Below are positions 1 through 12,109 of a stretch of DNA of 64,000 bases, piece after piece. How positions within the stretch are numbered: position 1 is the stretch's first letter; each line of letters begins with the position of its first letter. The stretch is from Sycobia sp. Sy_11 (Eukaryota; Arthropoda; Insecta; Hymenoptera; Epichrysomallidae), in NCBI GenBank assembly GCA_018907035.1, contig JACCIC010000051.1, positions 2,933,001 through 2,997,000 of the forward strand. Direction: 5' to 3'. Both the position numbers and the translations under genes were made by a program. The notes below the pieces were generated by a model. It was not told where the DNA came from and did no database searches. It worked only from the letters and a program-made list of their open reading frames with translations.

Positions 1-126
1 AACACTTGTCATGCTGCCGTTCTCGTACCTATACATACAGGCATAAATATATCATAGAAATATTTGAATAATGACGTCGCAGAATTAAGTGGTTGTTCAA
101 TCAGTCGATGTTTCACTCTCGTGACT

Positions 127-421
<295 letters not shown>

Positions 422-2230
422 ACGGCGACGACTCAATCGGTAATGCGACATGTTCCTATAAATTTTTCATCTTCAATATCTTCATTTTCCCAAAAAGGAT
501 TAAAAATTTATCAACGAGTTACTTAAATACAATACTTTAAAAATATATAAGCGCAACATTAAATTTGTTGATATATGTATCAAAAACTATTTTTTCAATT
601 GTTTCTAACAAATAGCATAATCCTCTTATTCAAATCTACAAATGAAGACATTTGACTATATTAATTGAAAAAAGTACACGAATACGATAATTATAATATA
701 TGGTAATGGTAAAAAATGTATGTTTCTTTTTTAATTGATATTTCGGTGCAGGAACTGGGTTGATTAATGGTAACAATCAAGAAAATCGATTTTATATTTG
801 GTAAACACTTTCTAGTTTATTAAATTAATAATATGTAGATAAATAAGTAAAATACATTCAATTGAAATGCAACACGATGGTTTCAAGAATTTATATCAGA
901 TGACTTTCAACAATAACAATATTGAATATAACTCAATAGCAATTTTCATGCGCGTATAACTGGTTTTTTTTTTTAACGTAAACGTACAGATTTATAATGT
1001 TTTTGAATTATGCTCTAATTAAGCCGTAATCATATTCGTATTTCCAAAGGCTTAATTATTGTACAGTAGGTGTAATAACGATGATTATTAATAATTCGAT
1101 CATTTAATGTTAGTTTACTAATACATTAGAAATTTTATCAAATTCGATAACAGCACTTTGGTCGATTTATAAGCTAAGCAAATACAAAATTTTTAAAGAT
1201 AAATAATCTATAAAATTTAATGTTTATATATTTCATAAAGACGTTGCATTATTATAATCTACGAATAATATTTTTTTCTCTTTAAATAAAATTGGCTATG
1301 ATTTTATAGTATATACAAACATGATACAATTCAACTTGTGAAACATAAAGTTTAATTATTTTCTTTTAATATTGTTCATAATATTCAATTGAAATTAATT
1401 ATGCTGATATATATGAAAGTTATCTAAAAAAAATAGTAATCTGTTTTATATAACTATAAATTATAAGCATAATTAGGGTACGTTGTTGCTACACTATATT
1501 TTAACATGAAAAAGGAAACCAGCATATAGATCGATAACAGACGTTTTCTATGAATTTTATATTTATTACGATACTCTCTACCTTACGTCCGATATATTAT
1601 TATTCAATTAATTACTTAATTAATTAAATTAACGGTCCATACGGATCTCTTTTAGAATTAAAATTCGGTAAGCATGTTGGTGTTAAAATTATATATAAAT
1701 TGTTTATAACAGCTCTTATAAAATCAATAGCGCCTGTCAGTATAATGGAAGTAATTATAGTTGCTGAAAGCCCGTTCCTCCTTGTTACGAGCGATATCGA
1801 TATACACTTTTGATTTTATTGATAAATATATTTTTATCTTAATTTATAACGCTTATTTAAGGTATTATAAATTAACGATCAAAATTATTATTTCGTATAA
1901 TTTTATAATAAAATTTAACGATTCAGATTTTATACTCGTGTAATCGATAATCTGATAAGTCCTTCGAGCTTATATATAAATGGATGAGAAAATTTTATAA
2001 CGTATAATACGCAGATTATAAAGCTCTGAATTATATTGAACTCATTAATGTAATTTCATGACTATACAAAATTCTAATATTCTAATATTCTTATTATTAC
2101 TGCGTAAAGATATCAAAGGATTATATATTGAAAACTATACCAGATCTAACACAAACGAGAGCAACAAGTATGCAGTTTGTATCCAAATCGAACGAATTTT
2201 GAAATCGATCACACTTTATTACATATATTT
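422..2230. other. AT-rich noncoding sequence
   Basis: No exon, RNA gene or transposon is recognisable. It could belong to the 5' intron of Rab8, because the first Rab8 exon is not in the window and must lie upstream of base 1 if the gene is intact. Confidence 0.6.
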
Positions 2231-2232
2231 AT

Positions 2233-2285
<53 letters not shown>

Positions 2286-2290
2286 CGATA
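2233..2290. repeat. (GATA)n microsatellite
   Basis: About fourteen GATA tetramers in a row, ending in a slightly altered GATC GATA unit. Confidence 0.97.
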
Positions 2291-2499
2291 GAGCGGAGAG
2301 AAGGTTTCAAATTGAAATTTAATTTTATTATACAGGCTTGGAACTCGCAAATTGCGTCATAAATTCAATAAACATATTAAAGAATTACAAAAGTACTAAA
2401 CATTTATTTTAAAAAAATAGATTCTAAATAAATAAAAATAACGCGTTCCATTATATATATATAAAAATGTAATAAATTAAATAATAATAAAACTGTTAA

Positions 2500-2502
<3 letters not shown>

Positions 2503-2540
<38 letters not shown>
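2503..2540. repeat. (GA)n microsatellite
   Basis: About nineteen uninterrupted GA dinucleotides. Confidence 0.95.
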
Positions 2541-2542
<2 letters not shown>

Positions 2543-2605
2543 TTATATCTCAGTTTATATATTAAAAAAAAATCTGTTAGAAAACAGATTGATATATTAA
2601 TTTAG

Positions 2606-2750
2606 CTATTCTAGATATGGGTCTGTAATGTTTCCGAATTCTTCTATATCTGGCAGTGTGTCGAATAAGAAGCACTCTTCAAAAAAATATCGTTTACTCG
2701 CGCACTCTTTCGTTATTATGAAGTATGCGCTGCGGTACTCTTCGTTACTG
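2606..2750 (-). CDS. possible terminal coding exon, unknown protein
   Basis: On the minus strand about 47 codons of non-repetitive, well-mixed composition end in a TAG stop. The peptide begins near NEEYRSAYFII and ends near TDPYLE. Just upstream (higher coordinates) lies a long pyrimidine-rich stretch (2775-2830) and a TGGCAG that could be a splice acceptor. I do not recognise the peptide. It could equally be a chance open frame in a locally GC-richer patch. No partner exon was found. Confidence 0.2.
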
Positions 2751-2915
2751 CCAGCCAATCGTTCTTCTTGGGTGTGTCGAGTGAGAGACAGAGGGTGAGA
2801 GGGAGAGAGGGGTCGGGGGAAAGAGAGAGAGCCCATCGGCGATGGACGCCCTGCACAAAGTCGAGCGTTGATCGGCCAAATCGCCGGCGCGATGATCGTT
2901 TCTATCTCTGCAGTC

Positions 2916-2918
<3 letters not shown>

Positions 2919-2977
<59 letters not shown>
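2919..2977. repeat. (TA)n microsatellite
   Basis: Uninterrupted TA repeat of about 29 units. Confidence 0.97.
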
Positions 2978-2981
<4 letters not shown>

Positions 2982-3170
2982 TTTCGACCTGCAGATAACA
3001 CGAGACATTATTTCAAGTGTAATTTCAAATGCTTTAAACTATACTTATAAAACATTCAATCTTTTAAATTAATCCAAATATTAGTTTACGGCTTTTTTAA
3101 TTGACAATGATTGCAATGGTTTCGTATTTCAAATGTAACTATTATTTCGTTTAATTTCCTAATAGTTAGG

Positions 3171-3173
<3 letters not shown>

Positions 3174-3228
<55 letters not shown>
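3174..3228. repeat. (TA)n microsatellite
   Basis: Uninterrupted TA repeat of about 27 units, 200 bp after the preceding one. Confidence 0.97.
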
Positions 3229-3230
<2 letters not shown>

Positions 3231-6200
3231 ATAAATTACGTAAGACTTATTTTAGAAATTTTGCATTCCCCCACAAACATAAAATACTTACTTGCAAGAT
3301 TGTCACTGGTTCCTCTCTCCCTTGCCCCCCTTCTCTTTCGCAATTTTATGTAAGATTCCATAAAAATTTATTAAATTTACAAATTTCTATATTAAATAAA
3401 TAAAAAGTCTTAATCATTTTTAAAAAAACGAAATATTTATTTTTATAACTTTTCATTAATATTTATGAACAATTTATTTTTCTAAAATAATCTAAATATA
3501 AAATTATTCTGCTGTGCACAGATTGTGAATAAGATTATCTACAGATTTTATGACAGATATACCTGATTCATTAAGTAACGTTTTTTTGATATCGATACAA
3601 TTGTAAATATCTTTATTCTCAATTTCATTTTTTTTGTAGTTATTGTAAATGGTCAAAATAATTGTCACATCGTGTAAAACGCATAAAACTTCATGTTGTC
3701 ATTGTGCCTCGCCTCAATACGAGAAATTCTCATTGCTTTTTTGTTTTTAAAACTTTCTGTGATGATTTCAATTTTTATTATTTGATGATATACTGCTGTT
3801 ATGGTGTAAAATATAAAACTCTTGATTCAAATAATGACACGTCCTATTAAGACGGGCCGATTATATTAAATTACAAGAAATATTATAGGATATTTATATA
3901 TTTCATGATAATTATATATAAATTTAAAATAACATTTTAGTAATTTTAAAATAGCTCCTCAAAGAAACTGAAGTAAAATTAAAGTTAAAATACAACATCT
4001 TTGTAAAATCGCGAAAATATAATTATTAATTACTGAGAAAACAAAATTATTAATTTTAAGAACAATCAGAGGATGTTCTCATCAACAATAATGTTTATAT
4101 TTGACAGTTTCGTAAATCTGTACACATCACTCCAACCTCCAAATCACAACTTTAGGATAAATTTTCGGCTGTTGTAATATAAAATATCGTACAAGAGTAT
4201 AATAGGCAAATTATAAATATTGTCCTCGTGAGACTCTCTGTCTCGCTTTACTTGAAAGTAAAATACCTCACGAGGTAAATAATTAACTTCCATGCAAGGA
4301 ATGAAACATACTATTTTCTTTCTGTATATGTTTTCTAATTTTCAATTTTTCTTTTTTTACATCGCTATTAGAACTGAGAATTTCGATTATTTTTCTAGTA
4401 ACTTCAGTATTAAAAAATATCAATTTGTTTATCCAAACCTCAAAAGTATTCATGTTTAATATTATTCCAATCCCCCGTTACTTCCTAAGTATAAGATTAT
4501 TGCCAATCCTTAAACCTTCTGTGTACGAATAGTGTAAGAAAAGTTTAAATTCAGCTCCCTCCAAAAATTTGCGTAATTTGTGAATATATGATGAACTTTA
4601 CATATAATTCGTCTAATTTGTCAGAATTTTCTGACAATATATACTCCATGCTATAGTTTCGGAAAGGGGCGATACATTCTTATTTTGAATCTGCTAGATT
4701 TATATTTTTCTTTCCTTTTTTAATTCTTATCTCCTTAGAATATGGTGTATTTTATTAAGCATTATGTCAGTTTCATTTGTGAGGCATTCGAACTAAATTC
4801 TAAGTGTGTTTTTTTTCGTCCTTATATCCTTTATCGTCTTTATATTATATATAATATATACTATACATATAATACAGGTATTACTATTTTATTTACTACA
4901 GGGACTGTATATGTAGTTACTTTCATATTTTTATTATCGTTGCTATTATGGCTAATACCTGGGAAACTATTTGGAAAATCTTGATTAATTACATAATTTT
5001 TCACTGAAGAGCCTTTAAGATTACAAAGAAAACATTTGAATACGTTTGAACCTGAATAAATGAAATTATTTAAGTCCTCGTACTTTATAGTTTTGACAAA
5101 TTATGGAATTTTGATGACGTTTTCCTACGCGATTGTATCATCCCTTGGCTATTGTTGCATTTAAGAGAGTAACAGAAGATCCATATTTAATGTTCATTTC
5201 ATCTAAAATGTTTTCTAAAACATTATTGGGTATGCCCGGTAAAACATTTGAAAATATAAATGGTTGTAATTTTGTTACGATGCTCGAATTATAAAGATTT
5301 GGCCATTTATGTTAATACTTTCCTATATATACTTAGCAGTTAATTCTTTTACGAGATCTTTATTATACTTAAGTTTATGCAAATGTGGAGATTTGCGTTT
5401 TTAGGCTGTACTAAATTGCTAATCGCATAGGTCTAATCAGCTAAATTTAATCCTTCAATACAGTAATGTATATTAATATCGGATCGTGTTTTCGAACCAG
5501 ATCTGAGTTGATGTCGCATATTACTTGCCTTCAATTGGATCTTGTCAAAAAAGATGCTACTTCTTTAATTGTTTGACTATTTTTTGAGTAAAATGGGAGA
5601 AAACTATCTGAGTTAGTCATTAAGTTTTTTACACATGCGTAATTAGCGATAAAAGAGCAGGGTAAGTCCTGTATACGTTTACAGTAATACTACAGTATTT
5701 ATGAATATAGACAATGATAGTAAACACGTCTTCACTCGACAAATGTTGGGCGCGAACTGCACACACAATATTTATTATAAAATCGTAATCAGGTCTTTTT
5801 ATTTCATATCAATTACCATTATTTAAGATATATTTTTAGGCGGGATTATACATACAACAATATGATTCAATTATTATAATATTTGAAAAAGTTACAAGAC
5901 GTCAAATATTATAGATTTTTTTTATGCGTATGCATAAAACAATGTTTCTTTTATTATGTACAACTGCTTCTATATCTAACTTTAATAATTAGAATACTTG
6001 TATACTATCAATTAATGCTTAATACTTGTACATATTGAGAGAATGAATCTAAACAATAAAAGGATGAAATGTATTTCATGTACCTATTAATATATAACTA
6101 TATGTCTAAGCCAAACCGAAAAAAATTACTTGAAATCTCTCATTAACTAATTAAAAATCATCTGATCAATCATCATCTGATCATTAACATAATTAAAGCT

Positions 6201-6249
6201 CTATTTATTTATTTTTAAAGTTACTGAATGATCTACTTTTATGTTGTAG
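3229..6249. other. AT-rich noncoding sequence, possible decayed ORF on minus strand
   Basis: No confident gene. Between about 4090 and 5310 the minus strand shows several broken stretches of plausible protein (for example VLENILDEMNIKYGSS near 5210, and a Cys-x2-Cys near 5020), which may be a decayed retroelement ORF1-like protein. I cannot assign it. A 9-bp inverted repeat (CCTCGTGAG/CTCACGAGG) sits at 4224-4275. Confidence 0.35.
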
Positions 6250-7979
6250 GAATTGATTTCAAGATACGCACAATAGAACTTGACGGAAAGAAAATTAAGC
6301 TACAGATATGGTGAGTTTTACAATATTTATAAAAATATAAAACACCGAAGTTTGAAATCATAAAAGAGACTATATTTGAAATATTGCTTAAAACTTTTTT
6401 AAATAAGCGCTTTTATAAATTAGTATTAATCAGACAATGTAAAATTGGGCGACAATCTAAAAATTATTTATTATAATTTTGATATTAACTGAAAATCTAA
6501 AAATTGCTTATTAAACAAAGCATACTAGCGGATAAATTATTTATTACAATTTTGATATTAACTGAATTTACTTTGTTACAACTCATTATAATATCGATTT
6601 GAACACTTTAAATGAACTCAAAGGTATCCTAACCTATTAAAACTGTGCAATATTATAAACATATTTTTATACATTTATTTGAATATTGTACATGTAGAAT
6701 TATTCAAATTGAGAAAAAGTTTTAATATGTTCACATCGTCAAAGTATTGAATATACTACGAATGTATGGTTCTCAATATTGCGATATAGTCGGATATCGT
6801 TGTGAACTCTAAATCTAATTTTTCAGTTAATGTTCAAATTATAAAATAATACTTTAAATTTAGAGAAAGAGAAAAAGAGAGGGGGGAATAGAGAGCAGCA
6901 ACAGTACGTGCATGCATCTATCAGATTTTAGTGTTTGTAATATATTCAGTCATAAATGTAAAACTTGGTCCACTGTTATAAACAATTCATTTTAATAATA
7001 TTGTATGCTTATCATCTAAAGTCAATATTTCTAAAAGTATAGGTAAGTTTATTGAGTAGTAAGTTTCTTTAAAAAATTGAAGGATCAATTGGAACATCAT
7101 AAATGATTGCAATATGAACTAATTAGTTGCTATTAAGAAATTTTTTAATTTATCACTCATATTTTAATTAATATTTAAATTTAATTTAAGTTTAATCTAA
7201 ATTAAATTTAAATTTAATTTAAGTTTGCTTAATAATTGAAAATAATGGTTGATATAGACCTTAATCCTAAGTTCCTTGGCCAAATGACACAGGATTTATC
7301 TTTCACATATTTCACAATGATACCCGATTGAAGAATTACTCTTAAACTAAAACACGGCCTTCATATATCACATTGACTCAAGACTAAGTATCTAAACGTA
7401 CAATGTTCCATTCTTCTCATTTCTGGAATGCAAAATAGGGATTTCTGTTTGTAGAAAAGGCCTTAAAATTAACGTAAAGGAGATTAATTGTAATTTCGGT
7501 CAAATTCTACACATTGTATAATAAAAACAATATAGAATAAAATATATATTTAATAAATAATGTAATCAGTCACGAAAAATAATGAGTAATGCGCAAATAT
7601 GCTATAAGGCAAGGGTTTTAGAAATAAGTTCATATGTATATCATATCATCATAACATATAATAGCATATTAATTTTAAAGACAAAGCGTGTTTTTATTTA
7701 TTTCCATTAAACAAAAAACTACTGACCAGATTGCTCTAAAATTCGAAATATAGATTCAATATTATCTTCGGAATGATATAGGCTATTTTTTTCAATTACA
7801 ATAAATAAGATGGCAAAAAAGGAAGAGTTACTTTACCAACAATTCTAAAACTATGTATATATCGTCGCTATCGCAATCTGAGGGTCACTTCAAAAAGGTG
7901 CTATTTCGCCGACCGTCTTTTTGGTTTCAATTTCAGTTGGCACCACTAACTAATTATTTATGGTATTTAATTTAAAATA

Positions 7980-8030
<51 letters not shown>

Positions 8031-11000
8031 AGGGCTTCTACGAGAAAATATTGTAATTTCATGTTCGGGTGGTAGAATATGATGTCCAGATGCCTCGGAA
8101 TAACTTTTAAGGGGAGTTTCCGGTTTGGACGATAAAAAAGTCATTCTGAGACACTTGGACATCATATTCTACCTCCCGAGCACGAAATAAATATTTCCCT
8201 GAGAAGCCGTATATGTAATATATATATCGTATATTTTCGTATTTTTAATGAAATGCCGCGAATTTAGTTACTGATACCACCTGAAAGTAAAAAAGAAAAA
8301 AATGGTTTGAGAAATAGGACCTTTTTATACGGAAGCAACGATAGGTAAAACTGATGAAGTCAAAAACAATACTATAGCAATAGAATGATAAGTATGTCTA
8401 TTCCACCGCATGTTTCCTATTTGGAATATAAAAAGATATCCAATTCTCACTAATGCTTTGGAGTCAATCAAAATAATTATATAATAATCTATCTTGCGAT
8501 GATCGCGGAGGCGGCCCCCACCATCCGTATTTGCATCTGCTTAGACAGTAAGCGCATGCTACAGCTAAATAGCTATATACATACTAAATAGCTATACTAC
8601 AAAATCCAAGCTGGTTACAGACTGTTATCTGGTCTTGAACAGGTTGGCTGAGAAGGCAAAGATCATGCTACTGTGCGCCCTGGGCCATCAAGGAATAAAG
8701 AGAAAGATGGTGGCGTAATATCTTGCCACAATGGGATCCATAGTGGTCCAGAGCCGGCTGTAGGGCTCTGCAACACTCATCAAGGAGGAGATAGAGGGAT
8801 GGGCAGCGAAGGAAAACAACCGACAATGTGAGGAAAATGGGAATACAGGCAGACCCAAGCCTTCATTTCCATTAGAAACGCAAAGAACTTGAGCAAGGTT
8901 ATTCTTGGCCTCAGTAGAAGAAGGGCCAAGGTATTTACCGAGATCCTCACGGGACACGGTAAATTTAATGCTCACAGGTACAAGATGGGTCTTACAAGGG
9001 GCCCCTCCTGTCGCTTTTGTTACACAGAGGATGAAACCCCTGAACATATCCTGTGCCACTATCCAAACATATCTGAAAGGAGGTGGCAGTATTTAATGGC
9101 TGCATCCTTAAATTTAGAGGACGTCAAGGCTAACAGAATAATTTTGTTCTGGGAGGCCTGCCGATTATAGCGATTGATGGTCTTAGGGAGGAACGCGAAG
9201 AGGTTTCCCATGCGTCCAAGGATCCCGAAGACCTAACTCCGTACTTGTAAAAATAATAATAATAATCTTGTGATGACGGTATCGAACGATTTACTAAACC
9301 TGAATAAACTGAATATACGCGTGTAACTTAGAAAAAAGGCTTTGTAGAAAATGAGTTTATGTGACTAAATGATTAAATTTGAAATTATTTTTTCGAAAAT
9401 CTATAATAGAAATAAGCTAATAATGTGTGCGTAAATTCAGCTAAACTATTTCAACATACCATAAATAAGAAACTACACGTTCATTAGCATGTATTTATTA
9501 GAAGTTTTTTAATTTAAATGTTATTCTTTTTGCAAATTCAACGGAATAAGTAGTGTTTTTCATCTAAAACATTTATCTTACTACATAAAATTTCATACTA
9601 CATAAAAATCCAATTTTATTAGTAATTTAAACAAGAAAGTACCATATCTTGGAAATGTGAGAGGTTTAGGTTCTAAAACTTTACAGGACTCAGTTTGGAG
9701 CTGATGCTGGAGTTGCTTCACTCAATCTGAACCAAATTCGTTATCCATAACATACATCCACTTCTTATAAAAGTAAATTTTTAGTTTATACCAAATACGT
9801 TAAAAAATTAAAATTAAAATTATATCGTAAACAAAGTATTAATTGTCTATATATTATAAAAACGTGGTATCAACCAATGAAAGAGTAATAAAAATATATT
9901 ATTAATTGCAAATTATTGTATTATTATCTTCTATATATAATCATATATTTTGACTTTAGTTAAAACAAGACACAAACTTTAATATGTGCTAATGTTCAAA
10001 GCATTTGTTTATAGAATTCTTTGAAAATTTGGAACTATATATAGTTTTTGTAAGTATCATTTATAAGACTTCTGAATGAATATATTAATTAAAAGTGATG
10101 GCTGATATGCCTTACATTATTCTAATTATAATTATTCATTGCTTAATATTATAATTTTACCAGCAGATTGAATTTATTCACGTACCCTATTTTTTATTCC
10201 GTGTAACTTCATGATTAACTTCCCATTAATTAACTTATCCAAGATTTAAAACGAATAAAATAATGAATATGATTTTTAGGGATACAGCTGGACAGGAAAG
10301 GTTTCGCACAATAACAACAGCGTATTACAGAGGGGCCATGGGGATCATGCTGGTGTACGACGTTACAAACGAGAGAAGTTTTGAGAACATAAAAAACTGG
10401 ATTCGTAACATAGAGGAGAACGCGTCGGCCGACGTTGAAAAGATGCTTTTGGGAAATAAATGCGAAATGACGCTTAAACGACAGGTGTCGAAAGAGCGGG
10501 GAGAGGCACTGGCCATTGAATATGGCATAAAATTTATGGAAACATCGGCTAAGTCGAGCATCAACGTTGAGGAAGCTTTTTTCACCCTTGCACGGGATAT
10601 CAAAGCGAAAATGGAAAAAAGATTGGTAAGGTGTCAAAATGTACTTTTTTTTATTAAATTAATCGCCTATTATAAATTCCATCGTTATTGTAGAGTTTTC
10701 GATTAATAAATTTGATTCGTTTTACAAATTTTAATTTTGCTAAACTATTTATTATATAAAATATATACTAAACTATTTAACTACTTTGATCTCTTTATTC
10801 TTAATTATTAACTTCTACTGAAAATACCTGGTTTCTATGCAACTCAAGGATTTATATTAAACAAATATTATGGAATAATATTTTTAGATATTTTTTGAAT
10901 TCAATATATAGTAAAAGAAAATAATATTATACGACATTTAATTTTGAAACAAAATATCAAAATAAAACAAAAACTAAGAATCTTAATGATGATCAACCCA

Positions 11001-12109
11001 CATAAAATAACAAATATTTCTTTGTTTCCCATGCCTCTTTTCCTCTGTTTGGTGCTGGTCTATATTGGCAGAAGGTAACTTTATCCTGTCACTGTGTTCA
11101 TTTATTGCAACTGCATCCTTTGTAATCTTTTTAAATTATTATTTTATTTGCTTCATTAAGTTCTGGTATTGACAAGATTTTTTTTTATATTATTTCTATA
11201 TTTCCATAAAATAATATGTAAATAATAATAAAAATATTCAAATATTGCATTTATTAGTATATATGAATATTTGGACTGAAATAATGCACTTAATACAATA
11301 ATAGTATCACTTACTGCCCTTAACAGGAATGGCTTGTACTTTTTGTTATCATTTTTATACACTTTAAAATAATTATAGAAATATATCTTGAATCTTATTT
11401 TCCATAATTGTATCTAATAACATTTCATCAAAATCGTATACTGAGAATATTTTTTAAAAAATTATATATAGTAGTATAACTTAAGCATTCGTGTGAGAAA
11501 TTTCCATTGAAAATGTAAAGTGTGGACACTCAATTTAGAATTATGTAATAAAAGTTTTCAAAAATACGATTTTCTTAACCTAACATTTAAGATATGATTG
11601 GCATATAAATTTTTTTTAAAAGATTTAAGATATAATGTTGTTGAGATTTACGAAGGTATGATCATTGAAATACGAGGCATCTTTGACTTTGCATTAGAAG
11701 TTTTATATTTCTATTTTTATATTTAAATATTGATATTCTGTATATTTAATTATTTTCTTCCATTGTCTATATTTGATATCACATATAAATGAATCTTTTA
11801 GGTGACATATAGATATTTGAAGAAATTGAAAAGTATTTATGTTAGAATAAAAATATTTAATGCATTTGAGCATTAAATTTTTAACGTTTCTGTAATATAA
11901 ATTGTTATTACTTATTCTTTCTTGTGATATCAATTCAACAGTTGGTTTTCTGTTTTAATATAATTTCTTTTATTATTTATAATAAAATTAATATAATTTT
12001 TGTTTTTTAGGAGGCATCAAATCCACCAAAAGGAGGCGGTCATCAGTTAAAAGCTATAGAACCTCAAAGGAAGCCTCCAAGTTTTTTTTCACGCTGTTCT
12101 ATACTCTGA
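6250..12109 (+). CDS. Rab8: Rab8 small GTPase, 3' three exons (5' part outside window)
   Basis: Membrane-traffic GTPase that directs post-Golgi vesicles to the plasma membrane. Exons are 6250-6310, 10280-10625 and 12011-12109, each bounded by GT-AG introns with matching phase (the Trp codon of WDTAGQE is split between the first two). The visible protein, about 168 residues, starts just after the switch I threonine region ([12 protein letters not shown]), has the G3 motif WDTAGQE, the G4 motif as NKCE, the G5 motif ETSAK and a C-terminal CSIL prenylation box before TGA. The Rab-specific sequence [19 protein letters not shown] and the tail rich in PPKGGG favour Rab8 over Rab10 or Rab13. The P-loop exon (about 41 residues) was not found between 1 and 6249, so it lies upstream. 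An AATAAA at 12653-12658 is a possible polyadenylation signal. The first intron shown holds repeat fragments and a non-LTR remnant. The gene converges on Clp1. Confidence 0.93.
6311..7674. other. Rab8 intron, nothing recognised
   Basis: AT-rich intronic sequence. A short GA-rich patch lies near 6865-6895. No coding or transposon signal seen. Confidence 0.6.
7675..8230 (-). repeat. composite dispersed repeat, fragment D
   Basis: Diverged, internally deleted copy of the family best seen at 55245-56790. In order: remnants of the TATGA-type tail (7630-7670), part of the conserved module (AAAAAACTACTGA and ATAGGCTAT around 7720-7790), the TACCAACAATTCTAAAACTAT and GTTGGCACCACTAA segments (7835-7950), a (TA)n tract (7982-8028), and 60-bp minisatellite units (8034-8205). 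The minisatellite part here folds back on itself: 8050-8100 is the reverse complement of 8135-8190 at most positions. Confidence 0.75.
8500..9270 (+). pseudogene. non-LTR retrotransposon 3' remnant (R1/I-like)
   Basis: The stretch 8620-8720 resembles the end of a retroelement RNase H domain ([10 protein letters not shown], then GHQGI in place of a GHxGI motif). The open frame 8889-9170 has the C-terminal Cys-His motif typical of these elements: [14 protein letters not shown], then CRFC and, twelve residues later, H-I-L-C-H-Y-P. The reverse transcriptase is missing, there are stops and frameshifts, and the sequence ends in a short AAT-repeat tail at 9252-9265, as expected for a 5'-truncated insertion. 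It is inside a Rab8 intron, same strand. The clade assignment is tentative. Confidence 0.8.
9271..10279. other. Rab8 intron with diverged dispersed repeat
   Basis: Mostly AT-rich. 9650-9760 resembles 51060-51200 (shared blocks such as CTAAAA-TTACAGG-CTCA-TTTGGAG), so it is probably an old dispersed repeat. Confidence 0.5.
10626..12010. other. Rab8 last intron
   Basis: Intron of 1,385 bp between GTAAGG and TTTTTTAG. AT-rich; no other feature recognised. Confidence 0.85.

Noticed and set aside
6250..12109. Rab10 or Rab13 identity
   Set aside because: [19 protein letters not shown] and the PPKGGG tail with CSIL fit Rab8; Rab10 has a different switch II and C terminus.
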